From positions 1,240,001 through 1,304,000 of the forward strand of contig CAWAZS010000014.1 in NCBI GenBank assembly GCA_963786625.1: DNA of 64,000 bases. The letters run 5' to 3'. The notes beneath the pieces are model-generated. The model was not told the DNA's origin and did not search any database. It was given only the letters and a program-made list of their open reading frames with translations. Origin of the DNA: CAIWHR01 sp963786625 (GTDB taxonomy: Bacteria > Pseudomonadota > Gammaproteobacteria > Burkholderiales > Casimicrobiaceae). This document shows positions 16,528-25,698 of the stretch, in pieces. Both the position numbers and the translations under genes were made by a program. Every line of letters starts with the position of its first letter. Position 1 is the stretch's first letter.

Positions 16528-19500
16528 CCCGCGCGCGCGCGTTCTGGGTCGCCTACGCGGCGCTCGCGGCGCTCGCGCTCGCGATCGCATGGCAGCTCTT
16601 CCCGCTGGCGATTCCGCTCGTCAATCTCGACATCACGCTGCCGCGCAGCGCGGCGATCGCGAAGGCCGAGGCGCTCGCCGCCGAGCTGAAGCTCGCGCCG
16701 GAGGGCGCGCGGAGCGCCGCGCGCTTCGCCCACGACAGCGAGACCCAGAACTACGTCGAGCTCGAAGGCGGAGGCAAGGCGGCCTTCAGCGCGCTCATCG
16801 CCGGCGGCACGCTACGCGCCCTACTGGTGGGACGTGCGCATCTTCAAGCCGGGCGAGGTCGAGGAAGTCACGATCCGCTTCAGGCCCGACGGCGCGTCGA
16901 ACGGATTCGCCCGCCGGTTGCCGGAAACCTACGTGCGCGACGCCGCGACCAAGGCGCTCGATCCGGCGGCTGCGCGCGCGCTGGCCGAGCAGCGCGCCGC
17001 GCTCCAGTGGAAGGTCGACCTCTCGCCCTACGCGATCCTCGAGCAATCGCAGCAGACGCGACCGACCGGCCGCGTCGACCACGCGTTCGTCTACGAGCGT
17101 CCGGAACGGCTCGGCGAGGCGCGCGTCCGGCTGCGCCTTTCGGTCGCCGGCGACGAGCTCACCGGAATCGCGCCGTACGTCCACGTGCCCGAGTCGTTCG
17201 AGCGCCGGTTCCGCGAGCTGCGCAGCGCGAACGACATGATCGCCGGCATCGCCACCGTGTCCGCGGGGCTCCTCTACGGTCTGGGCGGATGCATCCTCGG
17301 CGTGCTGTGGCTCGCGCGCAAGCACTGGCTCGTCGTCCGCCCGGCGCTGGCGGCGGGGCTCGTCGTCGGCGCTCTGATGGCGGCGACGTCGCTGTCGGCG
17401 ACGCCGGCGGCGTGGTTCGGTTTCGACACCGCGCAGGCGGCGTCGATCTTCTGGCTGCGCCAGGCCGGGAAGGCGCTCGCGGTTCTGGTCGCGGGCGGAC
17501 TGGGCTACGCGTTCGTGTTCATGGCCGCCGAGAGCCTCACGCGGCGCGCGTTTCCGCAGCACCCGCAGCTCTGGCGGCTCTGGTCGAAGGAAGCCGGCGC
17601 GACGCGCGCGGTGCTGGGGCGCACGGTGGGCGGTTACCTCTTCGTCCCGCTGGAGCTCGCGTTCGTCGCCGCGTTCTACTACGCGAGCAATCGCTGGCTG
17701 GGCTGGTGGCAGCCCTCCGAGGTGCTGACCGATCCCAACATCCTGTCGTCCGCCGTGCCCGCGCTGATGCCGATCGCGGTTTCGCTGCAGGCCGGATTCT
17801 GGGAGGAGTGCGTCTTTCGCGCGGTTCCGCTCGCGCTGGGGGCGCTGGTCGGCGCGCATTTCGGCCGCCGCACGCTGGGAATCGCCGTCGCGTTCGTGCT
17901 GCAGGCGGTGATCTTCGGCGCCGCGCATGCCAATTACCCCGGCTTCCCGTCGTACTCGCGCCTGGTCGAGCTCGTCGTGCCGTCGATGATCTGGGCGGCG
18001 ATCTTCCTGCGCTACGGGCTCCTGCCGACGATCGTGCTGCACGCGCTGTTCGACCTCGCGTTGTTCTCGATACCGCTCTACCTCGTCGACGCGCCCGGGG
18101 CATGGCTGCAGCGCGCCGCGGTGATCGTCGCCGGCCTGGTGCCGCTCGCCGTGGTCCTGTGGCGCAGGGCGCGCGCGGGCGCGTGGGGCGAGCTCGCGCC
18201 GTCGCTCGTCAACGGCGCATGGGCGCCGCCGAGGCGCGCGCCGCGTAACGGAGACGGAGCGGGCGGGCGTCGTCGCCTCGCGCGCGGAGACGCTCGTCCA
18301 GCGCGCGCTCCCCGCGCTGGGCATCGCGGGGCTGGTCGCGTGGCTCGCGTTCACGCCGCGGCAGGGCGATGTGCCGGTTATGCCGCTCGACCGGGACCGC
18401 GCGGAGGCTGCCGCCGACGCGGCGCTCGCCGCCCGCGGCACGGACCTCGGCCCGCCGTGGCGGCGCCTGTCGGCGCTCAGGGTCGCGGCCGACGAAGGCG
18501 ACTGGGCGCAGCACAAGTTCGTCTGGCGCGAGGCCGGCGCCCCCGCGTACCGCGCCCTCGTCGGCACGACGCTCGCCCCGCCGCTGTGGCAGGTGCGCTA
18601 CGCGATGTTCGAAGGCGACGTGGCGGCGCGCGCCGAGGAATGGCGCGTCACGATCGATCCCGACGGCAACGTCCGGCAAATGCGGCACGTGCTTCCCGAG
18701 GCGAGGCCGGGTGCGCGGCTGGCGAAGGACGCCGCGCTCGCCGTCGCCGAACGCGGACTGCGCGAGCGGCTCGGCGTCGATCCGGGCGCGGTCAAGCTGG
18801 TCGCGGCCGAGGAGAAGGACCGGCCGGGACGCACCGACTGGCTGTTCACGTTCGCCGATCCGCGCGTGGAGGTCGGCAAGGACGGCGAGGCGCGCCTGAG
18901 CGTCGCCGTCGCCGGCGACGAGATCGTCGGTGCGGGCCGCTACGTGCACGTGCCGGAATCGTGGGAGCGCCGAGAGCGCGAGCGCGAGGGCCGCACGCAG
19001 ATCGTCAAGATTGCGGGCGCCCTCCTGTTCGCGCTCGCGGGCCTCGCGGCGCTGGTCCTCGCGGTGACGAGCTGGATGCGCCATCACTGCGACACGCGGG
19101 CGCTGGCGCTGGTGCTCGCGCTGACGCTCGGCGCCTCGGCGGGCGGAATCGCGGTGATGTGGCCGGCGGTCGCGATGACGTTCAAGACGACGGAACCGAT
19201 CGCCTGGCAGGCGCTCCTGACCGTGTCCGGGTCGCTGCTCGCCGCCACGCTGGGCGCGATGGTCGTCGCGCTGTCGTCCGGTGTCGGCGCGTGGGCAGCG
19301 CGCACCGCGCGCGCGACGCCGCTGGCGGGGCCGTTGCCGCCCTGGGCCGCGGGTGCGGCGGCGGCGCTGCTGGTCGCGGGCATCGGGGCGCTCGCGGGGA
19401 GGCTCGTGCCGCCCGACGTGCCGCTCTGGCCGGCGCTGGGACTGCAGTCCGCGGCATTCCCCGCGCTTGCCGCCGCGCTGGAGGGCCTCGGCGTGCTCTC

Positions 19501-19924
19501 GGCGATCGGCATCGGACTTTTCATCCTGCACGTCCTCGACCGGGTGACTGCGGGGTGGACGCGCCGATCGTGGGTCGCGGTGGCGACGATCGTCGCGCTG
19601 ATCACCGCACTGGTCGTGGCGAGGTCGGGCGTTGCCGGCGGCGCCGTCGTCGAGGGCGTCGTCGCCGGGCTGATTGCCGCGGCGGTGCTCTTCTGCGTGC
19701 TGCGCTTCGATCCGCGCACGGTTCCGGGCTACGTGGTCGTCTCGACGCTCGCCGCTGCCGCGGAGAATGCCGCGCTCGAGGGCACGAACGCGGGATGGGT
19801 GGCGTTCGCGGCTCTCGCGGCGGTGGCCATCGCGGTCGGGTACGCTGCGACGCGTTACATCGGCCGGCCGCTCGCGCGGGGCGCGCCGCCGGATCGGGCG
19901 GGCGGCGCGCCGACCGCTACTTGA
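16515..19924 (+). CDS. Giant CPBP-family intramembrane protease with duplicated architecture (frameshifted)
   Basis: About 1,130 codons. An N-terminal helix and a soluble region lead to YVHVPESFERRF, then membrane helices with the CPBP (CAAX protease/bacteriocin-processing) active site: WEECVFRAVPL (EExxxR), VIFGAAHANYPG and VLHALFDLAL. A second half repeats the scheme: helix, soluble region, RYVHVPESWERRERER, then about nine helices, but without an EExxxR site. Two one-base breaks occur: near 16810-16813 (restoring YAPYWWDVRIFKPG) and between 18225 and 18285. The second break leaves open whether this is one fused protein or two adjacent paralogues. Start options are GTG 16515 or GTG 16524; the latter overlaps the mini-ORF stop. 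The substrate is unknown. The 3' end overlaps the convergent binding-protein gene by 8 bp. Confidence 0.75.
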
Positions 19925-21512
19925 TGGTGACCCAGTAGGGGATGACGGTGTTGTCGGCGCGGTGCACCGCGGTGACGTTGCTGCGCGTCGCCCACGGGAT
20001 CACCTGCCGGTGCAGCGGGATGTGGTTGATCTCCGCGTTGTGCGCGAGCAGCGCCTCGTGGATCATCTTGAGGCGGGCGCCGGCGTTCATCTCGGTCTTC
20101 ACCTTGGCGGTCAGCGCGTCGAGCTTGGCATTCGAGTAGCGGCCGTAGTTGTAATCGCCGTCGCCCTTGCCGTTGTACGTCGAGAGCACCGGCTGCAGCG
20201 TGAAGATCGCGTCGGTGTTGGCGCCGCCCCAGCCGAGCATGTACATGCTGGTCTCGGTCTTCTCGAGCTTGGGGAAGTAGGTCGCGCGCGGCATCGCGTT
20301 GACGGCGACCTTGACGCCGATCTGCGCCCACATCGCCGCCAGCGCCTGGCAGATCTTCTCGTCGTTGACGTAGCGGTTGTTCGGGCAGTCGAGCGTCACT
20401 TCGAAGCCGTTCGGATAGCCGGCCTCGGCCAGCAGGGCCTTGGCGCGCTCGCGGTCGTACGCGAGCCGCTTCTCGATCTCCGGCGTCGTGGTCAGCGGCG
20501 AGGGCAGCAGCGCGCCCGACGGCTGCGAGAGCCCGCGCATCGTGTTCTTCTTGATCGCCTCGATGTCGACGGCCTGATAGAGCGCCTGTCGCACGCGCCG
20601 GTCCTTGAGCGGATTCCTGCCCTTGACGTTCGAGTACAGGAGCTCGTCGCGGGCCTGGTCCATCCCGATGAACACGATCCGGTTCTCGGTGCCTTCGAGC
20701 ACCTTGATCCCCGGCGTCTGCGCGAGCCGCGGCACGTCCTGCGGCGGCGGGTCGTTGACGAGGTCGACCTCGCCCGAGAGCAGCGCGGCGACCCGCGTCG
20801 CGTCGGAGACGATCGGCGTGTAGATCACCTCGTCGGCGTTGCCCTCGAAGCGTCCGGCCTTGATGCCCCACCAGTTCGGGTTCTTGACGAGGACGGTCTT
20901 CACGTCGGGCTCGCGGGCCTTCAGCATGTAGGGACCGGTGCCGTTCGCCTGCCGCGCGGTGATCATGTCCTCCTTCTGCGTGTAGTTCTGCGGCTTCGTC
21001 GCGCGGTTCTTCTCGCACCACGCCTTGCTCATGATGTTGATCGTCACGATGTGCTCGAGCTCGACCGGATTGGGCCCGCTGGTCGTGAACTCGACGGTCA
21101 GGTCGTCGATCTTCTTCGGGATCCCGGAGGCGTTGGCGTAGGCGCGCAGCTGCGAGGTGTCGGCGCGCGCGCGCTCGAAGCTGAACACCACGTCGTCGGC
21201 GGTGAACGGCGTGCCGTCGTGGAACTTGACGCCGGCGCGCAGCTTGAAGCGCCAGGTCGTCGGATTGACCTGCGTCCAGGACTCCGCCAGCGACGGCGCG
21301 AGGCCGAGCTTCTTGTCGCGGACCAGCAGGAATTCGTAGACGAGCTGGTTGATGTTGTTGGTCAGGTTCTCGTTCTGCGAATGCGGGTCGGTGGTCTGCA
21401 TGTCGCCACGTCCGGCCCAGCGCAGCGTCTTGGCGCCGGCGTCGAAGGCCGGGAGGGCGAGCGTGGCGGCGAGCGCAAGAGGCAGCAGCGCGGCGCGAAC
21501 GGATCGGATCAT
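19917..21512 (-). CDS. ABC transporter substrate-binding protein, peptide/nickel (DppA/OppA) type
   Basis: A 531-residue periplasmic binding protein of the SBP_bac_5 family, used for dipeptides, oligopeptides or similar ligands. A signal peptide (MIRSVRAALLPLALAATLAL) ends near AFDAGAK. The family signature is FKLRAGVKFHDGTPFTADDVVFSFERA near residues 90-120. ALYQAVDIEAIKKN and the ligand-pocket region follow. The ATG at 21512 has a GGAGA box. No permease or ATPase genes are adjacent, so the transporter partners lie elsewhere or the gene is an orphan. It is divergent from hrpA across 191 bp. Confidence 0.92.
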   Translation of the reverse strand: MIRSVRAALLPLALAATLALPAFDAGAKTLRWAGRGDMQTTDPHSQNENLTNNINQLVYEFLLVRDKKLGLAPSLAESWTQVNPTTWRFKLRAGVKFHDGTPFTADDVVFSFERARADTSQLRAYANASGIPKKIDDLTVEFTTSGPNPVELEHIVTINIMSKAWCEKNRATKPQNYTQKEDMITARQANGTGPYMLKAREPDVKTVLVKNPNWWGIKAGRFEGNADEVIYTPIVSDATRVAALLSGEVDLVNDPPPQDVPRLAQTPGIKVLEGTENRIVFIGMDQARDELLYSNVKGRNPLKDRRVRQALYQAVDIEAIKKNTMRGLSQPSGALLPSPLTTTPEIEKRLAYDRERAKALLAEAGYPNGFEVTLDCPNNRYVNDEKICQALAAMWAQIGVKVAVNAMPRATYFPKLEKTETSMYMLGWGGANTDAIFTLQPVLSTYNGKGDGDYNYGRYSNAKLDALTAKVKTEMNAGARLKMIHEALLAHNAEINHIPLHRQVIPWATRSNVTAVHRADNTVIPYWVTIK

Positions 21513-21703
21513 GGGGTCTCCTCTCGGGATCGTGGTCGGACCGGGCGCGCGAGCGGGGGTGCGCCGCGCCGGTGGCCGCGATGATAGCGCGGTGGAAGAG
21601 GGCACAGGGTAGAATCCGCGCCGCCGCCCCCGGGGCCGCCCGCCTGCCGGGGCGCTCCCGCCACTTGCCCCCTGCCACCGCATGACTGCAACGCCTCCGC
21701 CGC

Positions 21704-24700
21704 ATGCGCGATAGCCAATCCGACCGGCTCCTGGCGCAGCTCGCGCAGGGAATGGCCGCGGACGCGGCCCCGCTCGCGCGCCGGATCGATCGCGCGCGGC
21801 GCGGCGGCGCACCGGTCGCCGAGTGGGAGAGGATCGCCGCCGCGGTGGCGCGTTCGGTCGAGCGCCGGCAGTCTCGCGCAGCGCGCCGCCCCGCGATCGC
21901 CTATCCGCCGGAGCTTCCGGTTGCGCAGCGCGCCGACGACATCGCGCGGACGATCCGCGAGCATCAGGTCGTGATCGTGTGCGGCGAGACCGGGTCGGGC
22001 AAGACGACGCAGCTGCCCAAGATCTGCATCGCGGAAGGGCGCGGCGAGCGCGGGCTGATCGGCCACACGCAGCCGCGGAGGATCGCCGCCCGCGCCGTCG
22101 CCGCGCGGATCGCCGAGGAGCTGGGAACCGGGCAGGGCGCCGCGGTCGGCTACAAGGTGCGCTTCTCCGACCACACGAAGCCCGACGCTTTCGTCAAGCT
22201 GATGACCGACGGCATCCTGCTCGCGGAGACCCAGGGCGACCCGCTGCTCGCCGCGTACGACACGATCATCATCGACGAGGCGCACGAGCGCAGCCTCAAC
22301 ATCGATTTCCTGCTCGGCTACCTGAAGCAGCTCCTGCCGAAGCGGCCCGACCTCAAGCTGATCGTCACCTCGGCGACGCTCGACGCCGAGCGCTTCGCGC
22401 GCCACTTCGGCACCGACGGGAAGCCGGCGCCGGTGATCGAGGTGTCGGGCCGGATGTATCCGGTCGCGATTCGCTACCGGCCGCTCAAGAGCGCCGACGA
22501 GGAGACCGACGACGAGGAGGAGCTCGAGGACGCGATCGTCGACGCCGCGGAGGATCTCTGGCGCGCGGGCCCGGGCGACATCCTCGTCTTCCTGCCGGGC
22601 GAGCGCGAGATCCGCGAGACCACGGAACTGCTGGGGCGCGGCCTCGCGCGCCGCCCCTACGCTGCCGCGGTCGAGATCCTTCCGCTCTACGCGCGGCTGT
22701 CGGTGGCCGAGCAGCAGCGCGTGTTCGCGCCGTCCCGCGGCCGGCGCATCGTGCTCGCGACCAATGTCGCCGAGACCTCGCTCACGGTGCCCGGGATCCG
22801 CTACGTGATCGACACGGGCGTCGCGCGCATCAAGCGCTACTCGCTGCGCAACAAGACGACGCTGCTGCAGATCGAGAAGATCTCGCAGGCGGCGGCGAAC
22901 CAGCGCGCCGGGCGCTGCGGGCGCGTCGCCGAGGGCGTCTGCGTGCGGCTGTACGGCGAGGACGATTGCGCGGCGCGGCCGAAGTACACCGATCCGGAGA
23001 TCCTGCGCAGCTCGCTCGCCGCGGTGATCCTGCGGATGGCCGCGCTCGGGCTGGGCGATGTCGAGGCCTTTCCGTTCGTCGAGCCGCCCGGCCCGCGCGC
23101 GATCGCCGACGGCTACCAGCTGCTGCAGGAGCTCGGCGCGGTCGACGCGGAGCGCCGGCTGACGCCTCTCGGGCGCGAGCTGGCGCGGCTGCCGGTGGAT
23201 CCGCGGATCGGGCGCATGATCCTCGCGGCGCGCGAACGCGGCTGCATCGCCGAAGTGCTCGTGATCGCGAGCGCGCTGTCGGTGCCGGACCCGCGCGACC
23301 GGCCGCTGGCGAAGCAGCAGGCGGCCGACCAGGCGCACCTCCTGTTCCGCGACGAGCGCTCGGACTTTCTGTCGCTGCTCGCGCTCTGGGAGTTCTTCGA
23401 GCAGAGGCTCGCCGAGAAGCTGTCGCATCGCCGGCTGGTGGACGCCTGCCGCGCGAGGTTCGTCAGCTACCTGCGGCTGCGCGAATGGCGCGACGTCCAC
23501 GCGCAGCTCGCAGCCGAGGTGGCCGAGCAGGGCTGGACGTGGGAGCCGCGGCCGCCGGCGGCGATCGATGCCGCGCACTATCAGGCGATCCACCAGGCGC
23601 TGCTGGCGGGGCTGCTGGGCAACGTCGGCTGCCTCGACGGCGAGACCGAGGGCTACCTCGGCGCGCGCGGTATCCGCTTCCTCGTCCACCCGGGGTCCGG
23701 ACTGGCGAAGAAGCGGCCCAGGTGGGTGCTCGCCGCCGAGCTCGTCGAGACGACACGCCTCTACGCGCGCTGCGCGGCGCGGATCGAGCCCGAGTGGGTC
23801 GAAGCGGTCGCCGGCGATCGCCTGACGCGCGACTACTTCGAGCCCCGCTGGGACGCCCAGCGCGGCGAGGTGGTGGCGAGCGAGCGCGTGCAGCTCTACG
23901 GACTCACGCTGGTGCCGCGGCGTCGCGTCTCCTTCGGCCGCATCGACCCGAAGACCGCGCGGGAGGTCTTCATCCGCGAGGCGCTCGTTCCCGGAGCGCT
24001 CGCGACGCGTGGGGCGTTCCTCGCGCACAACGCGAAGCTCGTCGCCGAGGTCGCGCTGCTCGAGCACAAGGCGCGGCGGCAGGACGTGCTGGTCGACGAC
24101 GACGCGATTGCCGCGTTCTACGCGGCGCGCGTGCCCGAGGGCGTCCACTCGCTCGCGAGCTTCGAGCGCTGGCGCGAGGACGCCGAGCGCGCGGATCCGG
24201 GCGCGTTGCGGCTGACGCGGGAGGCATTGATGCGCCATGCCGCGGCGCACGTCACCGAGGAGCTGTTTCCCGAGAAGCTCGCGATGGCCGGCGCGCAGCT
24301 GCCGCTCAGGTATCGCTTTGCGCCGGGGCAGCCCAGCGACGGGCTGACGCTCACGGTGCCGCTCCCGCTGCTCAATCAGGTCGATGGCGGCCGGCTGTCG
24401 TGGCTCGTTCCGGGGATGATCCGCGAAAAGGTGACGTTCCTGCTGAAGGCGCTGCCCAAGGCGATGCGCAACCGGCTCGCGCCGCTGCCCGATGCCGTGA
24501 CGGCGTTCCTCGAATCCGTGGCGTACGGCCGCGAGCCGCTGACCGACGCGATGCGCGGCTGGCTGCGGACGCGCCTCGGCGAGGCGGTCCCGGCCGACGC
24601 GTGGGACGCCGCGGCGCTTCCGGCGCACCTCGAGGTGGCGATTCGGGTCGTCGACGGCGCGGGCGCGGAGCTGGCCGCCGGCCGCGATCTCGCGGCGCTG

Positions 24701-25621
24701 CGTGCGCAGCTCGGCGAGGCCGCCCAGCTGTCGTTCGCGCGCGCGGGACCCGCGCTGGAGCGGCGCGGGCTCAAGGTCTGGGACTTCGGCGATCTTCCCG
24801 AGACCCTGACCACGGTCCGTCATGGTCAGCGCTACACCGGGTATCCGGCGCTCGTCGACGACGGCGACAGCGTATCGATCGCTCTCGTCGACACCCGTGC
24901 AGCCGCCGATGCGGCGATGCGCGCCGGGGTCGTCCGTCTGATCCGGATCGCGCTGAAGGATCTTCTCGCCCGCCACGAGAAGGGCAGCACCGGATTCGCC
25001 CAGGCGGCGCTGCAACTGAAGACGCTGATCCCCACGGACAGGCTTCTCGCCGACGTGCTGGCGGCCGTATGCGATCGCGCGTTCATCGGCGACGATCCGC
25101 TGCCGCGATCCGAGAAAGCGTTCGCCGAGCAGGTGAAGCGCGCCCGGGCGCGCCTGCCGGCGGTTGCCGAAGGGGCGTTCCGGCTGCTCGCCACGATGGC
25201 CGGAATCCACCATGCGCTCACGCAACGTCTGGGGGCCCTGCCGCGGGCGTCGGCGCGGCTCGCCGCCGAGGTTCGGCAGCGGCGCGACGCCCTCGTCTAT
25301 CCCGGATTCTTCCAGGCGACGCCCTGGGCCCAGCTCGCGCACCTGCCGCGTTACCTGACGGCTCTGGACCGGCGGCTGGCCAAGTACGTCGAGAACCCGG
25401 ATCGCGATACGCGCCACGCCGAGTCGCTCGCTCGGTGGTGGGAGCGCTACCGCGAACGGTCCGACGGCAATCGCCGGGCCGGACGGGTCGAGCCGGCGCT
25501 CGAGCAGTTCCGCTGGCTGCTGGAGGAGCTCCAGGTCTCGCTGTTCGCGCAGGAGCTCCGGACGCCCTTTCCGGTGTCCTACAAGCGGGTCGAACGGGCA
25601 TGGGCGGAGCTCGGCCGATGA
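21704..25621 (+). CDS. hrpA: ATP-dependent RNA helicase HrpA
   Basis: A 1,305-residue DEAH-box helicase, close to the E. coli length (1,300). Walker A is CGETGSGKTTQLPK (about residue 90), Walker B IIIDEAHERSLNIDF, motif III VTSATLDAERF, motif V LATNVAETSLTVPGIRY and motif VI NQRAGRCGR. The helicase-associated and OB-like domains follow, and then the long HrpA-specific C-terminal region (DUF3418) to the end. It remodels RNA and has been linked to ribosome rescue and mRNA processing. The frame is unbroken over 3.9 kb, unlike many genes here. A GGTAGAATCC -10-like element lies near 21608. Confidence 0.97.
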   Translation: MRDSQSDRLLAQLAQGMAADAAPLARRIDRARRGGAPVAEWERIAAAVARSVERRQSRAARRPAIAYPPELPVAQRADDIARTIREHQVVIVCGETGSGKTTQLPKICIAEGRGERGLIGHTQPRRIAARAVAARIAEELGTGQGAAVGYKVRFSDHTKPDAFVKLMTDGILLAETQGDPLLAAYDTIIIDEAHERSLNIDFLLGYLKQLLPKRPDLKLIVTSATLDAERFARHFGTDGKPAPVIEVSGRMYPVAIRYRPLKSADEETDDEEELEDAIVDAAEDLWRAGPGDILVFLPGEREIRETTELLGRGLARRPYAAAVEILPLYARLSVAEQQRVFAPSRGRRIVLATNVAETSLTVPGIRYVIDTGVARIKRYSLRNKTTLLQIEKISQAAANQRAGRCGRVAEGVCVRLYGEDDCAARPKYTDPEILRSSLAAVILRMAALGLGDVEAFPFVEPPGPRAIADGYQLLQELGAVDAERRLTPLGRELARLPVDPRIGRMILAARERGCIAEVLVIASALSVPDPRDRPLAKQQAADQAHLLFRDERSDFLSLLALWEFFEQRLAEKLSHRRLVDACRARFVSYLRLREWRDVHAQLAAEVAEQGWTWEPRPPAAIDAAHYQAIHQALLAGLLGNVGCLDGETEGYLGARGIRFLVHPGSGLAKKRPRWVLAAELVETTRLYARCAARIEPEWVEAVAGDRLTRDYFEPRWDAQRGEVVASERVQLYGLTLVPRRRVSFGRIDPKTAREVFIREALVPGALATRGAFLAHNAKLVAEVALLEHKARRQDVLVDDDAIAAFYAARVPEGVHSLASFERWREDAERADPGALRLTREALMRHAAAHVTEELFPEKLAMAGAQLPLRYRFAPGQPSDGLTLTVPLPLLNQVDGGRLSWLVPGMIREKVTFLLKALPKAMRNRLAPLPDAVTAFLESVAYGREPLTDAMRGWLRTRLGEAVPADAWDAAALPAHLEVAIRVVDGAGAELAAGRDLAALRAQLGEAAQLSFARAGPALERRGLKVWDFGDLPETLTTVRHGQRYTGYPALVDDGDSVSIALVDTRAAADAAMRAGVVRLIRIALKDLLARHEKGSTGFAQAALQLKTLIPTDRLLADVLAAVCDRAFIGDDPLPRSEKAFAEQVKRARARLPAVAEGAFRLLATMAGIHHALTQRLGALPRASARLAAEVRQRRDALVYPGFFQATPWAQLAHLPRYLTALDRRLAKYVENPDRDTRHAESLARWWERYRERSDGNRRAGRVEPALEQFRWLLEELQVSLFAQELRTPFPVSYKRVERAWAELGR

Positions 25622-25698
25622 TCGGCTTCCGGCGGCGATGCCGGCGCGTTGTCGCGCGGAATGCCCGCGTGCTACAGTAACTCGGCCCATTCACCATC

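Noticed and set aside
21509..25690. 1,393-codon open frame on the minus strand over hrpA
   Set aside because: A shadow of the hrpA codon bias. Its translation is Arg/Ala/Gly-rich with no domains, while the plus strand has all DEAH helicase motifs.
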